From assembly GCF_009663685.2 (NCBI RefSeq), contig NZ_RCOG02000027.1, positions 581,181 to 645,180 of the forward strand: 64,000 bases of DNA, given 5' to 3'. The first letter of the stretch is position 1. The number at the start of each line of letters is the position of its first letter. The position numbers were made by a program, and so were the translations under genes. A model generated the notes under the pieces. The model was not told where the DNA came from. It did no database searches and was given only the letters and a program-made list of their open reading frames with translations. The DNA is from Cupriavidus sp. U2 (GTDB lineage: Bacteria; Pseudomonadota; Gammaproteobacteria; Burkholderiales; Burkholderiaceae). Shown here piece by piece: positions 37,251 to 46,257 of this stretch.

Positions 37251-37823
37251 TCACGGCTGCATGGCCCAGGTTGCGCGCGTCAGCCGGTAGAGCACATGCC
37301 GTTCGAGCCGATGGCCGGTCGGCAGCGCGGGATGATCGAAATCGCCGGCGGCGTCATGGTGCATGCCCAGCCGCTGCATCACGCGTTCGGACCGCCGGTT
37401 GATCGCCGCCGTGAACGATACGATCTCGTCGAGATGCAGGACATCGAATCCATAGGCCAGCGATGCCCGGGCCGCCTCCTGGGCATAGCCTTGCCCCCAA
37501 TTGTCATGGCTCAGACGCCAGCCAATCTCCACGCAGGGGCCGAAGGGCGTCTGCCATGCCGGGATGCTGAGTCCCGTAAAGCCGATGAACGTGGCGGCCC
37601 CCGACGCTTCCTTCCGCGCCACCGCCCACAGGCCAAAGCCATGCTGCGCGTGATGGGCCACGATGCGGTCGAACAGCGCATCGCTCTGCACATCGGTCAA
37701 CGTGGATGGAAAGCATGCCATGACGCGTGGATCGGCATTCATGGCGCGAAACGGCGCACGGTCTGCCTCGCACCAGGCCCGCAGCTGCAGCCGCGCCGTC
37801 GGCGCGGGCGAATGCACGGTCAT
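37251..37823 (-). CDS. GNAT-family N-acetyltransferase (RimJ/RimL-like)
   Basis: A 190-residue GCN5-related acetyltransferase of the RimJ/RimL type. It starts TARLQLRAWCEADRAPFRAMNADPRVMACFP, and has EIGWRLSHDNWGQGYAQEAARASLAYGF (the acetyl-CoA-binding Q/R-x-x-G-x-G/A region) and the C-terminal INRRSERVMQRLGMHHD. The acceptor is unknown. The ATG at 37823 is used; the longer upstream frame crosses the hexamer repeat and is not coding. Convergent with icd. Confidence 0.88.
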   Translation of the reverse strand: MTVHSPAPTARLQLRAWCEADRAPFRAMNADPRVMACFPSTLTDVQSDALFDRIVAHHAQHGFGLWAVARKEASGAATFIGFTGLSIPAWQTPFGPCVEIGWRLSHDNWGQGYAQEAARASLAYGFDVLHLDEIVSFTAAINRRSERVMQRLGMHHDAAGDFDHPALPTGHRLERHVLYRLTRATWAMQP

Positions 37824-37910
37824 CGGGAATGTACCTTGAAGGCGTCGTCCTGCGGGGTCATGGCTTGATCGGGTGACAGAGGAAAGACTGGAGGCGGCTA
37901 TGATGGCACG

Positions 37911-37958
37911 AACACCAACACGAACACCAACACCAACACCAACACCAACACCAACACG
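37911..37958. repeat. Hexanucleotide tandem repeat (AACACS) x8
   Basis: Eight uninterrupted six-base units, AACACC or AACACG, in the order C,G,C,C,C,C,C,G. It lies between the GNAT and DUF1272-type genes, ending seven bases before the AGGAAAGGAG ribosome site of the latter. Such arrays change length by slippage; a six-base unit would alter promoter or leader spacing rather than any reading frame. Confidence 0.9.
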
Positions 37959-37976
37959 AAAGGAAAGGAGATACCC

Positions 37977-38285
37977 ATGCTGGAACTGCGCCCCACGTGC
38001 GAACACTGCAACACCGCCCTGCCGCCTGCCTCCACGCTGGCCCGCATCTGCAGTTTCGAATGCACGTTCTGCGCCGATTGCGTGGACAACGTGCTCGACA
38101 ACGTCTGCCCTAACTGCGGCGGCGGCTTCACGGCGCGACCCATCCGCCCCTCGCGCGACTGGAAGAACGGCAACACCGTGGGCAAATACCCGCCGTCCGC
38201 CACCGTCAAGCACCGCCCGGTGGACGCTGCCACCCATGAAACGTTCGCGGCCGCCATCCGCGGCGTCGCGCCGCAGGATCGTTAG
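37977..38285 (+). CDS. DUF1272-type zinc-ribbon protein
   Basis: A 102-residue protein with a DUF1272 zinc-ribbon: MLELRPTCEHCNTALPPAS, then FECTFCADCVDN and NVCPNCGGGF, giving four C-x2-C pairs. This is a typical small structural zinc protein of unknown role. AGGAAAGGAG stands six bases before the ATG. A hexanucleotide repeat lies immediately upstream. The tail (about 50-102) is polar and basic. Confidence 0.88.
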   Translation: MLELRPTCEHCNTALPPASTLARICSFECTFCADCVDNVLDNVCPNCGGGFTARPIRPSRDWKNGNTVGKYPPSATVKHRPVDAATHETFAAAIRGVAPQDR

Positions 38286-38506
38286 CATCGGCGCCGGGAT
38301 TCCGCGACCGAAGAAGATCGCCAAGGCCGCCCATATCGAGGCGGACTGACGCCCCGCCCGGCGGGCGCCGCCGCGCTGTCCCTCCCGCTCCCGCAGATCG
38401 CGGCATCCGGCACGCAGCTTGACAAGTCCCAACCTTTCGGCGCAGCATAAACGGAACAACGTTCTAAACAACAGAACGACAAATTTCAGATGCTGCAGGA
38501 GACTCC

Positions 38507-39487
38507 ATGACACGCCGCGCCTTCCTGGGTGCCGTTGCGCTGGCCGCCGCCAGTGCAATGGCCGCCCCTGTCCACGCCATTGCCGCCGATGCCTTCCCGT
38601 CCAGGCCGATCACCGTGATCGTGCCGTACGCCGTGGGCGGCTCGGCCGACCTGATTACCCGCCTGGTGACCACGGGCATGAGCGCCAACGGCACCAGCAC
38701 GGTGGTGGACAATCGCACCGGCGGGGGCGGCGTGATCGGCTGGAGCACCGCGGCGCGCGCCAACCCGGACGGCTACACGCTGCTGACCACGGAGATGTCC
38801 TACGCCATTGCGGCCACGCTGCAGCCCAAGCTGCTGCCGTTCGATCCGAAGACCGCGTTCCGCCATATTTCCGTCGTCGCATCGGTGCCGCACGTGCTGG
38901 TGGTCAATCCCAACGTGCCCGCCAAGACCGTGCAGGAGTTCGTCGCACTGGCCAAGGCCAACCCGGGCAAGTACTACTATGGTTCGGGCGGCAACGGCAC
39001 CAATACCCATCTGGGCGGCGCGCTGTTCAACAGCGTGGCGGGCGTCAACCTGGTTCACGTGCCGTATCGCGGCGCCGGTGCCGCGCTGCAGGACGTGATG
39101 GGCGGCCAGATTCAGGCGCTGATCACCTCGCTGCCGACAGCACTGCAATACATCAAGAGCGGCAAGCTGCGTGCGCTGATGCTGGCCAACGATGTGCGCT
39201 CGCCCGTGCTGCCAGACGTGCCGGCCGCGCCTGAAGTGGGCATGCCAAAGATGGTGATGAAATACTGGGTGGCGTTTTCGGCCCCGGCCGGCACGCCGCA
39301 GCCCGTGATCGACCGCCTGAACAAGGACATCGTGGCCGCCGTCAACACGCCCGAGGTCAGGAAGCAGTTGCAATCGCAAGGCCTGGACCCGGAAGGCAGC
39401 ACCCCCGCGCAGGCCACCAAACTGGTCGACGACGAGATCAAACGCTGGGCCGCCGTGATCAAGGCCGCCAACATCAAGGCAGACTGA
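38507..39487 (+). CDS. Bug/TctC-family periplasmic solute receptor
   Basis: A 326-residue Bug receptor. The signal peptide MTRRAFLGAVALAAASAMAA has an R-R-x-F-L start that could use the Tat or Sec route. The mature domain starts AFPSRPITVIVPYAVGGSADLITRLV and has GGGGVIGWSTAARANPDGYTLL, the ligand-loop signature. GCAGGAG precedes the ATG. The SMP-30-type lactonase gene begins seven bases after its stop, so the ligand is probably a sugar acid, lactone or carboxylate handled by that enzyme. Confidence 0.92.
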   Translation: MTRRAFLGAVALAAASAMAAPVHAIAADAFPSRPITVIVPYAVGGSADLITRLVTTGMSANGTSTVVDNRTGGGGVIGWSTAARANPDGYTLLTTEMSYAIAATLQPKLLPFDPKTAFRHISVVASVPHVLVVNPNVPAKTVQEFVALAKANPGKYYYGSGGNGTNTHLGGALFNSVAGVNLVHVPYRGAGAALQDVMGGQIQALITSLPTALQYIKSGKLRALMLANDVRSPVLPDVPAAPEVGMPKMVMKYWVAFSAPAGTPQPVIDRLNKDIVAAVNTPEVRKQLQSQGLDPEGSTPAQATKLVDDEIKRWAAVIKAANIKAD

Positions 39488-39494
39488 CATCGCC

Positions 39495-40424
39495 ATGTGG
39501 AACATCAACTTCACGCCGCCACAGATCATTGAAGCGCGCGTGCTCACGCGCATGCCGGACCCGCTGCGGCTGCCCCAGCGCAGCGCCTGGGCCGATGCGA
39601 ACAAGCCCGGACAGATCGCCGACTGCTTCCTGGAAGGCCCGACCTTCGACCGCGACGGCAACCTGTACCTGACCGATATCCCGCACGGCCGGCTGTTCCG
39701 CATCACACCGGACCTGCAATGGCAACTTGTCGGCGATACAGGCGGCTGGCCGAACGGCATCGCGCTGCATCGGGACGGCAGCCTGTGGATTGCCGACTAT
39801 CGTCGCGGCATCCTCCGAATGACCCCGGGCCAGGGCGATGTGGAAGTAGCGCTGGGCCATCGCAATTCGGAAAGCTTCAAGGGGGTCAACGACCTGACGT
39901 TCGATGCGCAGGGCAACCTGTATTTCACCGATCAGGGCCAGACCGGCCTGCACGACCCGTCCGGGCGCGTCTACCGGCTGCGCCCATCCGGCCAGCTCGA
40001 CCTGCTGCTGTCCAACGTGCCGAGCCCCAACGGCATCGTCATCGATCCGTCAGGCCGCTTCCTGTTCGTCGCCGCCACGCGCGGCAACGCGGTATGGCGC
40101 ATGCCGCTGCTGCCGGACGGTTCGGTGTCGAAGGCCGGCGCCTTCCAGACCTTCTTCGGCACCAGCGGCCCGGATGGTCTGGCGATGGACGCCGACGGCC
40201 GGCTGGTCGTGGCGCATGCCAGCCTGGGCGGCGCGTTCGTCATCGACGCGCACGGCTGGTGTACCCATTTCGTGCGCAGCCCGCTGGGCGGCACGGTGAC
40301 CAACGTGGCATTCCGGCCCGGCACGAACCACCTGGTCATGACCGAATCGGCCAGCGGCTCCGTCCTGGAAGCGGAGTTGCCAGGGGTGGGGGCGACGTTG
40401 TTTGGGGATGGCGCAAAGGCTTAG
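39495..40424 (+). CDS. SMP-30/gluconolactonase-family hydrolase
   Basis: A 309-residue six-bladed beta-propeller lactonase. Typical elements are LEGPTFDRDGNLYLTDIPHGRLFRI (metal-ligand Glu), WPNGIALHRDGSLWIADYRRGI, FKGVNDLTFDAQGNLYFTDQGQTG and SPNGIVIDPSGRFLFVAATRGNAVW. Members open sugar or other lactones with a divalent metal. No signal peptide, so probably cytoplasmic. It is co-transcribed with the upstream Bug receptor. Confidence 0.92.
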   Translation: MWNINFTPPQIIEARVLTRMPDPLRLPQRSAWADANKPGQIADCFLEGPTFDRDGNLYLTDIPHGRLFRITPDLQWQLVGDTGGWPNGIALHRDGSLWIADYRRGILRMTPGQGDVEVALGHRNSESFKGVNDLTFDAQGNLYFTDQGQTGLHDPSGRVYRLRPSGQLDLLLSNVPSPNGIVIDPSGRFLFVAATRGNAVWRMPLLPDGSVSKAGAFQTFFGTSGPDGLAMDADGRLVVAHASLGGAFVIDAHGWCTHFVRSPLGGTVTNVAFRPGTNHLVMTESASGSVLEAELPGVGATLFGDGAKA

Positions 40425-40437
40425 TGCTGCCGCCCGA

Positions 40438-40466
40438 GCGCCTGGCCCACAGAAAAGGCCGGGCGC
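40438..40466. terminator. Bidirectional hairpin between convergent genes
   Basis: A 10-bp stem with one wobble pair (40438-40447 with 40457-40466) around a 9-base loop, between the stops of the SMP-30 and rubredoxin genes. No clear T run on either side. Confidence 0.5.
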
Positions 40467-40475
40467 CGCGAAGGC

Positions 40476-40898
40476 TCAGAACTCCACCATCGCAAAGTCT
40501 TCCTTGCCTACATCGCATTCCGGGCAACGCCAATCGTCCGGAATGTCTTCCCAGCGCGTACCGGGTGCGATGCCGTCTTCGGGCAGGCCAGCGGCCTCGT
40601 CGTAGACCCAACCGCAGATGATGCAGACCCATTGCTTGAACTCGGCCTCCGCTGCGGCCGGCGCCGGCTGCTTGTCCGATATGGGGGCTGCCTTGGATTC
40701 CGCCGCCGCCGGCCCTTCGAGACTGAACACCAGCGGTGCAGCGGTGCCTTGGGTGGCCTGCGCCAGATGCGCCTGCAGGCGTTCGAGCAGCGCCTGCGCC
40801 TCATCGATCGACAAATCCAGCCAATAGGGGTCGCCGGCGGCGTCGTTCAGGCGTTGCGGGGGAAACTGGATTTCGACGGAAGTGCCTTTCTGGTACAT
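40476..40898 (-). CDS. Rubredoxin with an N-terminal extension
   Basis: A 140-residue protein whose C-terminal 55 residues are a rubredoxin: CIICGWVYDEAAGLPEDGIAPGTRWEDIPDDWRCPECDVGKEDF, with the two C-x2-C iron ligand pairs. The first 85 residues are an added region: a short beta part (VEIQFPPQRLNDAAGDPYWLDLS), a helix (IDEAQALLERLQAHLAQA) and an Ala/Pro/Lys-rich linker. Rubredoxins pass electrons to oxidases or hydroxylases. The ATG at 40898 is used; an upstream frame start at 40964 overlaps the terminator hairpin. Confidence 0.9.
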   Translation of the reverse strand: MYQKGTSVEIQFPPQRLNDAAGDPYWLDLSIDEAQALLERLQAHLAQATQGTAAPLVFSLEGPAAAESKAAPISDKQPAPAAAEAEFKQWVCIICGWVYDEAAGLPEDGIAPGTRWEDIPDDWRCPECDVGKEDFAMVEF

Positions 40899-40936
40899 GC
40901 GGGGGCTGTGGAAACTTGAGGGCGTGAGAAAGCAAA

Positions 40937-40956
40937 CAGGCCCCATCTGGGGCCTG
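40937..40956 (-). terminator. Terminator of the VOC/2OG-oxygenase transcript
   Basis: A perfect 8-bp stem CAGGCCCC / GGGGCCTG with a 4-base loop, followed on the minus strand by a T-rich tail (TTTGCTTT). It lies 45 bases after the VOC stop and before the rubredoxin start. Confidence 0.78.
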
Positions 40957-41001
40957 ATCGCCAAACTTCAAGACGTCGGTGGACGCCGTGCCGTGTCCGG
41001 C

Positions 41002-41424
41002 TCACAGCCTTGCTGGCGTGGCCCCCACTGGCAACGCCGCACAAGCCACCCGAAACACATTGCCCTCAGGGTCTTGCAGCACCACTTGCCATTGTCCATA
41101 GTACGTGGCGAACGCCGGCTTGATCACGGTGCCGCCCAAGGCTTCAACGGACCTGCCGGCAGCGTCCACGCGTGCCGGTGTTTCCACCATGAAGGTCGCA
41201 TAGGCAATAACCGGGGAGACACATTCCGGCGTTGGACGCCGATCCGCCATTCCCAGCAGCTCATACGCGGCCGCAGCATTGAACCCCAGCTGAAACGTTG
41301 GCGTTTCGAGCGCGCGGTAGATAGCCGACCGGCTCTGCACGGCCTCGGGGAGGTCGAGCATCTGCCGGTAGAACGCAAATTGCGCGTCGATATCGCGGCA
41401 GAGCAGGTTGAACCACAGCTTCAT
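41002..41424 (-). CDS. VOC (glyoxalase) family protein
   Basis: A 140-residue VOC protein with MKLWFNLLCRDIDAQFAFYRQMLDLPE, VIAYATFMVETP and the terminal signature WQVVLQDPEGNVFRVAC. Its metal ligands are not all evident, so it may be non-catalytic or use another site. The ATG overlaps the stop of the 2OG-Fe oxygenase gene (ATGA), so the two are coupled and probably act on the same compound. Confidence 0.85.
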   Translation of the reverse strand: MKLWFNLLCRDIDAQFAFYRQMLDLPEAVQSRSAIYRALETPTFQLGFNAAAAYELLGMADRRPTPECVSPVIAYATFMVETPARVDAAGRSVEALGGTVIKPAFATYYGQWQVVLQDPEGNVFRVACAALPVGATPARL

Positions 41425-42383
41425 GCGGGCACCTCTGGTACATAAGTCTTCCGGTACATCTCGGTCAGATGTTCTCCGGCTGTGCACGGTGCAAAGCGCG
41501 GCGTCTCGCCGTCCTGCAGGGTGCCAGGCACCGGCTCGATGCGGGCCAGGTAGTCAGGCTCGTAGAAGAACGGAATGGAATAGCGTGGCGCGCCGCCGGA
41601 GTGGACGTTACGCACGCGGTGGGGATTCGAGTGGTACCGGCCGTTAGTCCAGCGGGGCACCATGTCGCCGAGGTTGACGACAAAGCAGCCCGGAATCGGC
41701 GTGGCCGGTACCCAGTCGCCATTCGGCATCTGGACTTCGAGCCCGCCATGCGCGTCCTGCGCCAGGATCGTGACGGCGCCCCAATCCGTATGCGCCCCCG
41801 CGCCAAAGGTACGCGCGTCGGCATCGGCCGGATGCGCGGGATAGCGAATCATGCGCAGCGTCACCATCGGGCTTTCGCTGGTATGGTCGAAATAGTGTTC
41901 CGGCAGATCGAGCGAGAGGGCCATCAACTGCATGAGCCTGCGCGACAGCACGAGCATCGCGTCGATATAGGCCTGGCATTGCGCCGGCGCTTGCGGCAGT
42001 TCCCGGGGCCACTGGTTATGGCCGTAGGTCTGGTATCCCGCCTTCACGTAAGGATGATCGTCCGGATAGGCCATGCCGCAGTAGAAGCTCTCCTTCAGAT
42101 CGGGCCTGGCTGCGGCATCGAGCCGTTGGTCGCCGAGGTTTTCGAAGCCGCGCATGGTGGGCGAATTGGCCATGGCCAACGCTTGCCGCGTAGCAACCGG
42201 AAGGTCAAGCAGCGCCTGGGCCAGCGAGAATTGCCGGGCGACCATCTCCGCCGCCACGCCGTGATTGCGGACATAGAAGAAGCCAGACGACATGGCTGCG
42301 GCACGGAATGCCCGCGCCACCTCGGCGCTGCGCGCTCCACCGGGAAGCAGCGCATCGGTGAGATCGATGACAGGAATCGACAT
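41421..42383 (-). CDS. 2-oxoglutarate/Fe(II)-dependent oxygenase (isopenicillin N synthase-like)
   Basis: A 320-residue oxygenase. The N-terminal DIOX_N region is IPVIDLTDALLPGG...GFFYVRNHGV. The catalytic core has His198 and Asp200 (AHTDWGAVTILAQD), His255 (SNPHRV) and Arg267-x-Ser269 (RYSIPFFYEPD), the complete Fe(II) and 2-oxoglutarate ligand set. Substrates are diverse and not predictable here. It lies 12 bases after the NMT1-type binding protein gene, so the transported compound may be its substrate. Confidence 0.9.
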   Translation of the reverse strand: MSIPVIDLTDALLPGGARSAEVARAFRAAAMSSGFFYVRNHGVAAEMVARQFSLAQALLDLPVATRQALAMANSPTMRGFENLGDQRLDAAARPDLKESFYCGMAYPDDHPYVKAGYQTYGHNQWPRELPQAPAQCQAYIDAMLVLSRRLMQLMALSLDLPEHYFDHTSESPMVTLRMIRYPAHPADADARTFGAGAHTDWGAVTILAQDAHGGLEVQMPNGDWVPATPIPGCFVVNLGDMVPRWTNGRYHSNPHRVRNVHSGGAPRYSIPFFYEPDYLARIEPVPGTLQDGETPRFAPCTAGEHLTEMYRKTYVPEVPA

Positions 42384-42395
42384 GGGCGCTCCGCG

Positions 42396-43433
42396 TCAGG
42401 CCTTGAGCTTGCGATCCGCCGCCGACGGCAGGAACTGATCGGTCCAGATGTCGGAGACGGTCATGCCCGGCTTGATGCCGAACGCGCCCACCGTCTCGTC
42501 CACCGTGGCTTGCAGCCGCGACTGCGTGGCCGCGCCCCATCCGTCGCGCAGCGTATCGGGGGTCCGCATTGCACCATCGACGATCAGCTTCAGCCGCTCG
42601 AACTCCAGCGTCTGGTCGGCCAGCGGTTCACGGGCCTTGACGGCCGCCGCGCCGGCCTTCGGGTCCGCCATGGCTTCGATCCACCCGCGCGTCGACGCCT
42701 TCACGAATGCCTTCATGGCCTCGGGCTGTTCGGCCATGCTCTTGCGATTGGCCACCAGACCGTTGCCATACGATTTCATGCCGTAGTCCGAAAAGCGGAA
42801 CACCGTCAGCTTCTCGGGCCCCATGCCACGCGCCTTCAGGTTGAGCAGGCCCGTAAAGTAGAAGTAGGCGGCAGCGTCGAAATCACCCTTCACAAAGCGC
42901 GTGTCGCCAATATCCGGGGTGACGCTTTCCCACTTGACCGTGGACGGATCGAAGCCCTGCGCCTTGGCGAACACCGGAAACAGCTTGCGCGACGCATTGA
43001 ACGGCTGGCCAAGAATGGACTTTCCGGCCAGGTCGCCCGGCTTGACGATGCCGCCGCCCTTGCGAACGATCACCGCGTTCGGGTTCAGGTCGTACTGGAT
43101 GGCCACCGCCTTCAGGGCCGAGGCCGGGTTGGCCGCGTTGAATTCGATCATCGCCGCCAGGTCGGCCGACGCACAGTCGTAGGCACCGCCGGCCACCAGG
43201 CTGATGGCCGAAGCCGATCCGTTGCCGGTATCGATCACGACATCCAGCCCGGCGTCCTTGTAGTAGCCCCGCTGCAGCGCCAGCAGAAAGCCCGCGCCAG
43301 AGGCTTCCACCTTCCAGCCAAGGTTGAACTTGAACTTCTGCAGCGACCTGGTGGCGCGCACGATGGCAGGCGCGGCGAACAGCGACGAAATGGCGGTGGC
43401 GCCAGTGGCGCGCAGGAAGGAACGACGGCGCAT
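42396..43433 (-). CDS. ABC transporter substrate-binding protein (NMT1/SsuA-like)
   Basis: A 345-residue periplasmic binding protein with a Tat-like signal (MRRRSFLRATGATAISSLFAAPAIVRA). The mature fold begins KFKFNLGWKVEASGAGFLLALQRGYYKDAGLDVVI, typical of NMT1/taurine-type receptors, with NGSASAISLVAGG in the ligand cleft. GGAG precedes the ATG at 43433. No permease or ATPase gene is adjacent. It is the first gene of a minus-strand operon with the 2OG oxygenase and VOC protein, divergent from the FAD oxidase gene at 43663. Confidence 0.9.
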   Translation of the reverse strand: MRRRSFLRATGATAISSLFAAPAIVRATRSLQKFKFNLGWKVEASGAGFLLALQRGYYKDAGLDVVIDTGNGSASAISLVAGGAYDCASADLAAMIEFNAANPASALKAVAIQYDLNPNAVIVRKGGGIVKPGDLAGKSILGQPFNASRKLFPVFAKAQGFDPSTVKWESVTPDIGDTRFVKGDFDAAAYFYFTGLLNLKARGMGPEKLTVFRFSDYGMKSYGNGLVANRKSMAEQPEAMKAFVKASTRGWIEAMADPKAGAAAVKAREPLADQTLEFERLKLIVDGAMRTPDTLRDGWGAATQSRLQATVDETVGAFGIKPGMTVSDIWTDQFLPSAADRKLKA

Positions 43434-43662
43434 GGAGAGCTCCGGAAACAGATGTGTGGGCACATTGGCGAGCAATTTCCGGGCGGCGCACGGCCGCTGA
43501 ACGCTTCTACTCTCCGTTGTCCTGTCCAGCACGTTCCGTGCCATCCGTATTCACGCATTTGGCGCGCGGATTGCACCGGGATGCGCCAATGCGTATGCCG
43601 GCATGCGCCGGGACGGCGCAGCCGCTTGCCCTGTGGCGCATTAGGCAGTAACTTGTGGCGCC

Positions 43663-44898
43663 ATGACTACCTCCGCCCCCACCCCTTCCTCCCCGCGCAT
43701 CGCGATCATTGGCGCCGGCATCGTCGGCAGTTGCATCGCGCTGACCCTGCGCAAGCGTGGCGCCACGGTGACGCTGATTGACCGGGAGGGGCCGGCCAGT
43801 GGTTGCAGCTTTGGCAACTCTGGGGCGATCAGCGTCAGTTCCATCGCGCCGCTGGCCATGCCCGGCGTGCTGGCGTCGGTGCCCAAGATGCTCGCCGATC
43901 CGGACAGCCCGCTGCGTCTGCCGCTCAGCTATCTGCCTGCCGCCATGCCATGGCTCACCCGCTTCGTACTGTCTGCCACCCCGCAGCGGGTCGAACGCGC
44001 CGCCGGCGCGCTGGCGGCGCTGCATGCGGGGGCTGTGGACAAGCACGAGGCGCTGGCACGCGACATCGGCGTGCCCGAGCTGTTCATGCGCCGCGGCCAC
44101 TTGCATCTGTATCCCAGCGCCGCGGCGCTGCAGGCCGATGGCGCGGCATGGCAATTGCGGCAGCGGTTCGGCTTCCGCTTCGAGACGCTCGATCGCGCCG
44201 GCATCGACGCGCTGGAACCCGGCGTCGCGGCGCGCTATCAGGCGGCGATCTACCTGCCCGATCACGGCACGATCCTGAATCCGGCACGCTATACCCGTGC
44301 GATTGCCGATGCGTTCGTGTCGCGCGGCGGCCAGCTGGTGCGTGACGATATCCAGCGGATGACCTCGGGCGCCGGTGGCTGGACGCTGCACGGGGCCAAC
44401 GGCACGCATGTCGCCGACCACGTGGTGGTGGCGGCCGGCGCCTGGTCGCGTCGCCTGCTCGATCCGCTCGGCGTGCGGCTGCAACTCGAAAGTCAGCGCG
44501 GCTACCACGTGCAGTTCAGCGGCATGCGCGACGTGGTGACGCGCACCGTTGTGCTGACTGATCACAAGATCTTCGTCACGCCAATGGAAGACGGGCTTCG
44601 GGTCGGCGGCACCGTCGAGATCGCGGGCTTGAAGCGGCCGCCCGATCCGCGCCGCGCCGCCATCCTCGAGCGGATCGCACGAGAGACCTTCCAGGGTCTG
44701 GCGGACAGCCCGGTGACCACCTGGATGGGGCATCGCCCCTGCATGCCCGACTCGGTGCCAGTGGTGGGCGAGGCCGCCGGCCACCGGGGCTTGTGGCTTG
44801 CCGTCGGCCACGGCCATCTGGGGCTGACCGATTCCCTCCCCACGGCCGAACGCATTGCCGACGCATTGCTGCCGTGTGAAGCTCAGGGAAATCGCTAG
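43663..44898 (+). CDS. FAD-dependent oxidoreductase (D-amino-acid dehydrogenase/DAO family)
   Basis: A 411-residue DAO-family flavoprotein. The FAD motif is RIAIIGAGIVGSCIALTLRKRGATVTLIDRE. A second FAD contact GASFGNSG-like segment (SGCSFGNSGAISVSS) and the C-terminal GHGHLGLTDS complete the fold. Enzymes of this group oxidise D-amino acids, glycine or secondary amines. It is the first of five genes on the plus strand ending with marR. No signal peptide. Confidence 0.88.
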   Translation: MTTSAPTPSSPRIAIIGAGIVGSCIALTLRKRGATVTLIDREGPASGCSFGNSGAISVSSIAPLAMPGVLASVPKMLADPDSPLRLPLSYLPAAMPWLTRFVLSATPQRVERAAGALAALHAGAVDKHEALARDIGVPELFMRRGHLHLYPSAAALQADGAAWQLRQRFGFRFETLDRAGIDALEPGVAARYQAAIYLPDHGTILNPARYTRAIADAFVSRGGQLVRDDIQRMTSGAGGWTLHGANGTHVADHVVVAAGAWSRRLLDPLGVRLQLESQRGYHVQFSGMRDVVTRTVVLTDHKIFVTPMEDGLRVGGTVEIAGLKRPPDPRRAAILERIARETFQGLADSPVTTWMGHRPCMPDSVPVVGEAAGHRGLWLAVGHGHLGLTDSLPTAERIADALLPCEAQGNR

Positions 44899-44962
44899 AT
44901 TCGGCCGCCGCCAACTGGTTATACAGTAGAACAATCTGGCGGCGGCGCCGGGGAGGAAACAC

Positions 44963-46222
44963 ATGAAGATCGCGATCGCCGGCGGTGGTATCGGCGGGCT
45001 CACGCTTGCCCTGCTCTGTCATCAGCAGGGGTTCGATGTCGAAGTCTGGGAGGCCAGCGAACAACTGCGGCCGCTGGGTGTCGGCATCAATCTGCTGCCG
45101 CATGCGGTGCGCGAGCTATCGGCCGTGGGCTTGCAGGATGATCTGGCGCGCATCGCCATCGAGACCTCTTCACTGTCCTACTACAACAAGCTCGGCCAGC
45201 CGATCTGGCATGAGCCGCGCGGGCGCGCCGCCGGCTACGACTGGCCACAGTTTTCCGTACATCGCGGCGAGTTCCAGATGCTGCTGTACCAGACCGCGCT
45301 GGCCCGTCTTGGCGCCGATCGCGTCCACACCGGCCACGCGCTGGAATCGATTGCCAGCCCTGGCGGCAATGGCGAGCCGGCACGCTTTACGCTCCGGCGC
45401 CGCAGCGACGATGCCCTGGTCGAAGCCAGCGCCGACGTGCTGGTGGGCGCCGATGGCATCCATTCCGCCGTGCGCCGCCATTTCTACCCGACCGGCGATG
45501 CCCCACGGTTCTCGCGCCGTCTGCTGTGGCGTGCCACCACCGACGCCGCTCCTTATCTCGACGGCCGCTCGATGTTCATGGCAGGCCACCAGGACCAGAA
45601 GTTCGTGGCCTATCCGATCTCCGAGCCGCTACGCGCCCAGGGCCGGTCACGCATCAACTGGATTGCAGAACTGCGCGTACCCGACGACTATCCGGACACC
45701 CCACCGCGCAGCGACTGGAACCGCCAGGTTGACAAGTCGGTCTTCCGGGCGGCGTTCGAGCATTGGCGCTGGGACTGGATCGACATCCCCGCGCTGATCG
45801 ACGGCGCCCAAGCCATCTATGAATTTCCGATGGTCGACAAGGACCCCTTGCCGCGCTGGACGTTCGGCCGCGTCACGCTGCTGGGCGACGCGGCGCACCC
45901 GATGTATCCGATCGGTTCGAACGGCAGCGCGCAAGCCATTGTGGATGCGCGCTACCTGACCGACTGCCTGCTGGCGGAGCCCGACCTCGACTACGCGCTG
46001 CGCGAGTACGAGGCCGAGCGGCTGCCCCGTACGGCCGGCATCGTGTTGCGCAACCGCATGAACGGGCCCGAGCAGGTCATGCAGCTGGCCGAAGTCCGTG
46101 CGCCGCAAGGCTTCGCGCGCATCGACGACGTGATTCCGCGCAGCAAACTCGAAGCCATTTCCCAACGCTACAAGACACTGGCCGGCTTCGGGCAGCAGCA
46201 GCTGCAGGCCCGAAAGCCATAA
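44963..46222 (+). CDS. FAD-dependent aromatic hydroxylase-type monooxygenase
   Basis: A 419-residue single-component flavin monooxygenase (PHBH fold). GxGxxG is MKIAIAGGGIGGLTLALLC; DG motif is VLVGADGIHSAVRRHFYPTG; the GD motif is VTLLGDAAHPMYPIGSNGSAQAI. It resembles PhzS- and salicylate-hydroxylase-like enzymes that use NAD(P)H and O2. The gap to the preceding gene is 64 bases, to the following ABC receptor gene 35 bases. The substrate is presumably aromatic or heterocyclic. Confidence 0.9.
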   Translation: MKIAIAGGGIGGLTLALLCHQQGFDVEVWEASEQLRPLGVGINLLPHAVRELSAVGLQDDLARIAIETSSLSYYNKLGQPIWHEPRGRAAGYDWPQFSVHRGEFQMLLYQTALARLGADRVHTGHALESIASPGGNGEPARFTLRRRSDDALVEASADVLVGADGIHSAVRRHFYPTGDAPRFSRRLLWRATTDAAPYLDGRSMFMAGHQDQKFVAYPISEPLRAQGRSRINWIAELRVPDDYPDTPPRSDWNRQVDKSVFRAAFEHWRWDWIDIPALIDGAQAIYEFPMVDKDPLPRWTFGRVTLLGDAAHPMYPIGSNGSAQAIVDARYLTDCLLAEPDLDYALREYEAERLPRTAGIVLRNRMNGPEQVMQLAEVRAPQGFARIDDVIPRSKLEAISQRYKTLAGFGQQQLQARKP

Positions 46223-46257
46223 GACTTCAACAGGACAAGACCGCAGGAGACCCCGCC

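Noticed and set aside
37873..38349. Protein with a TPTPTPTP repeat read through the hexamer array
   Set aside because: It is a frame shadow overlapping the DUF1272-type gene; the zinc-ribbon frame with its strong ribosome site is the real one.
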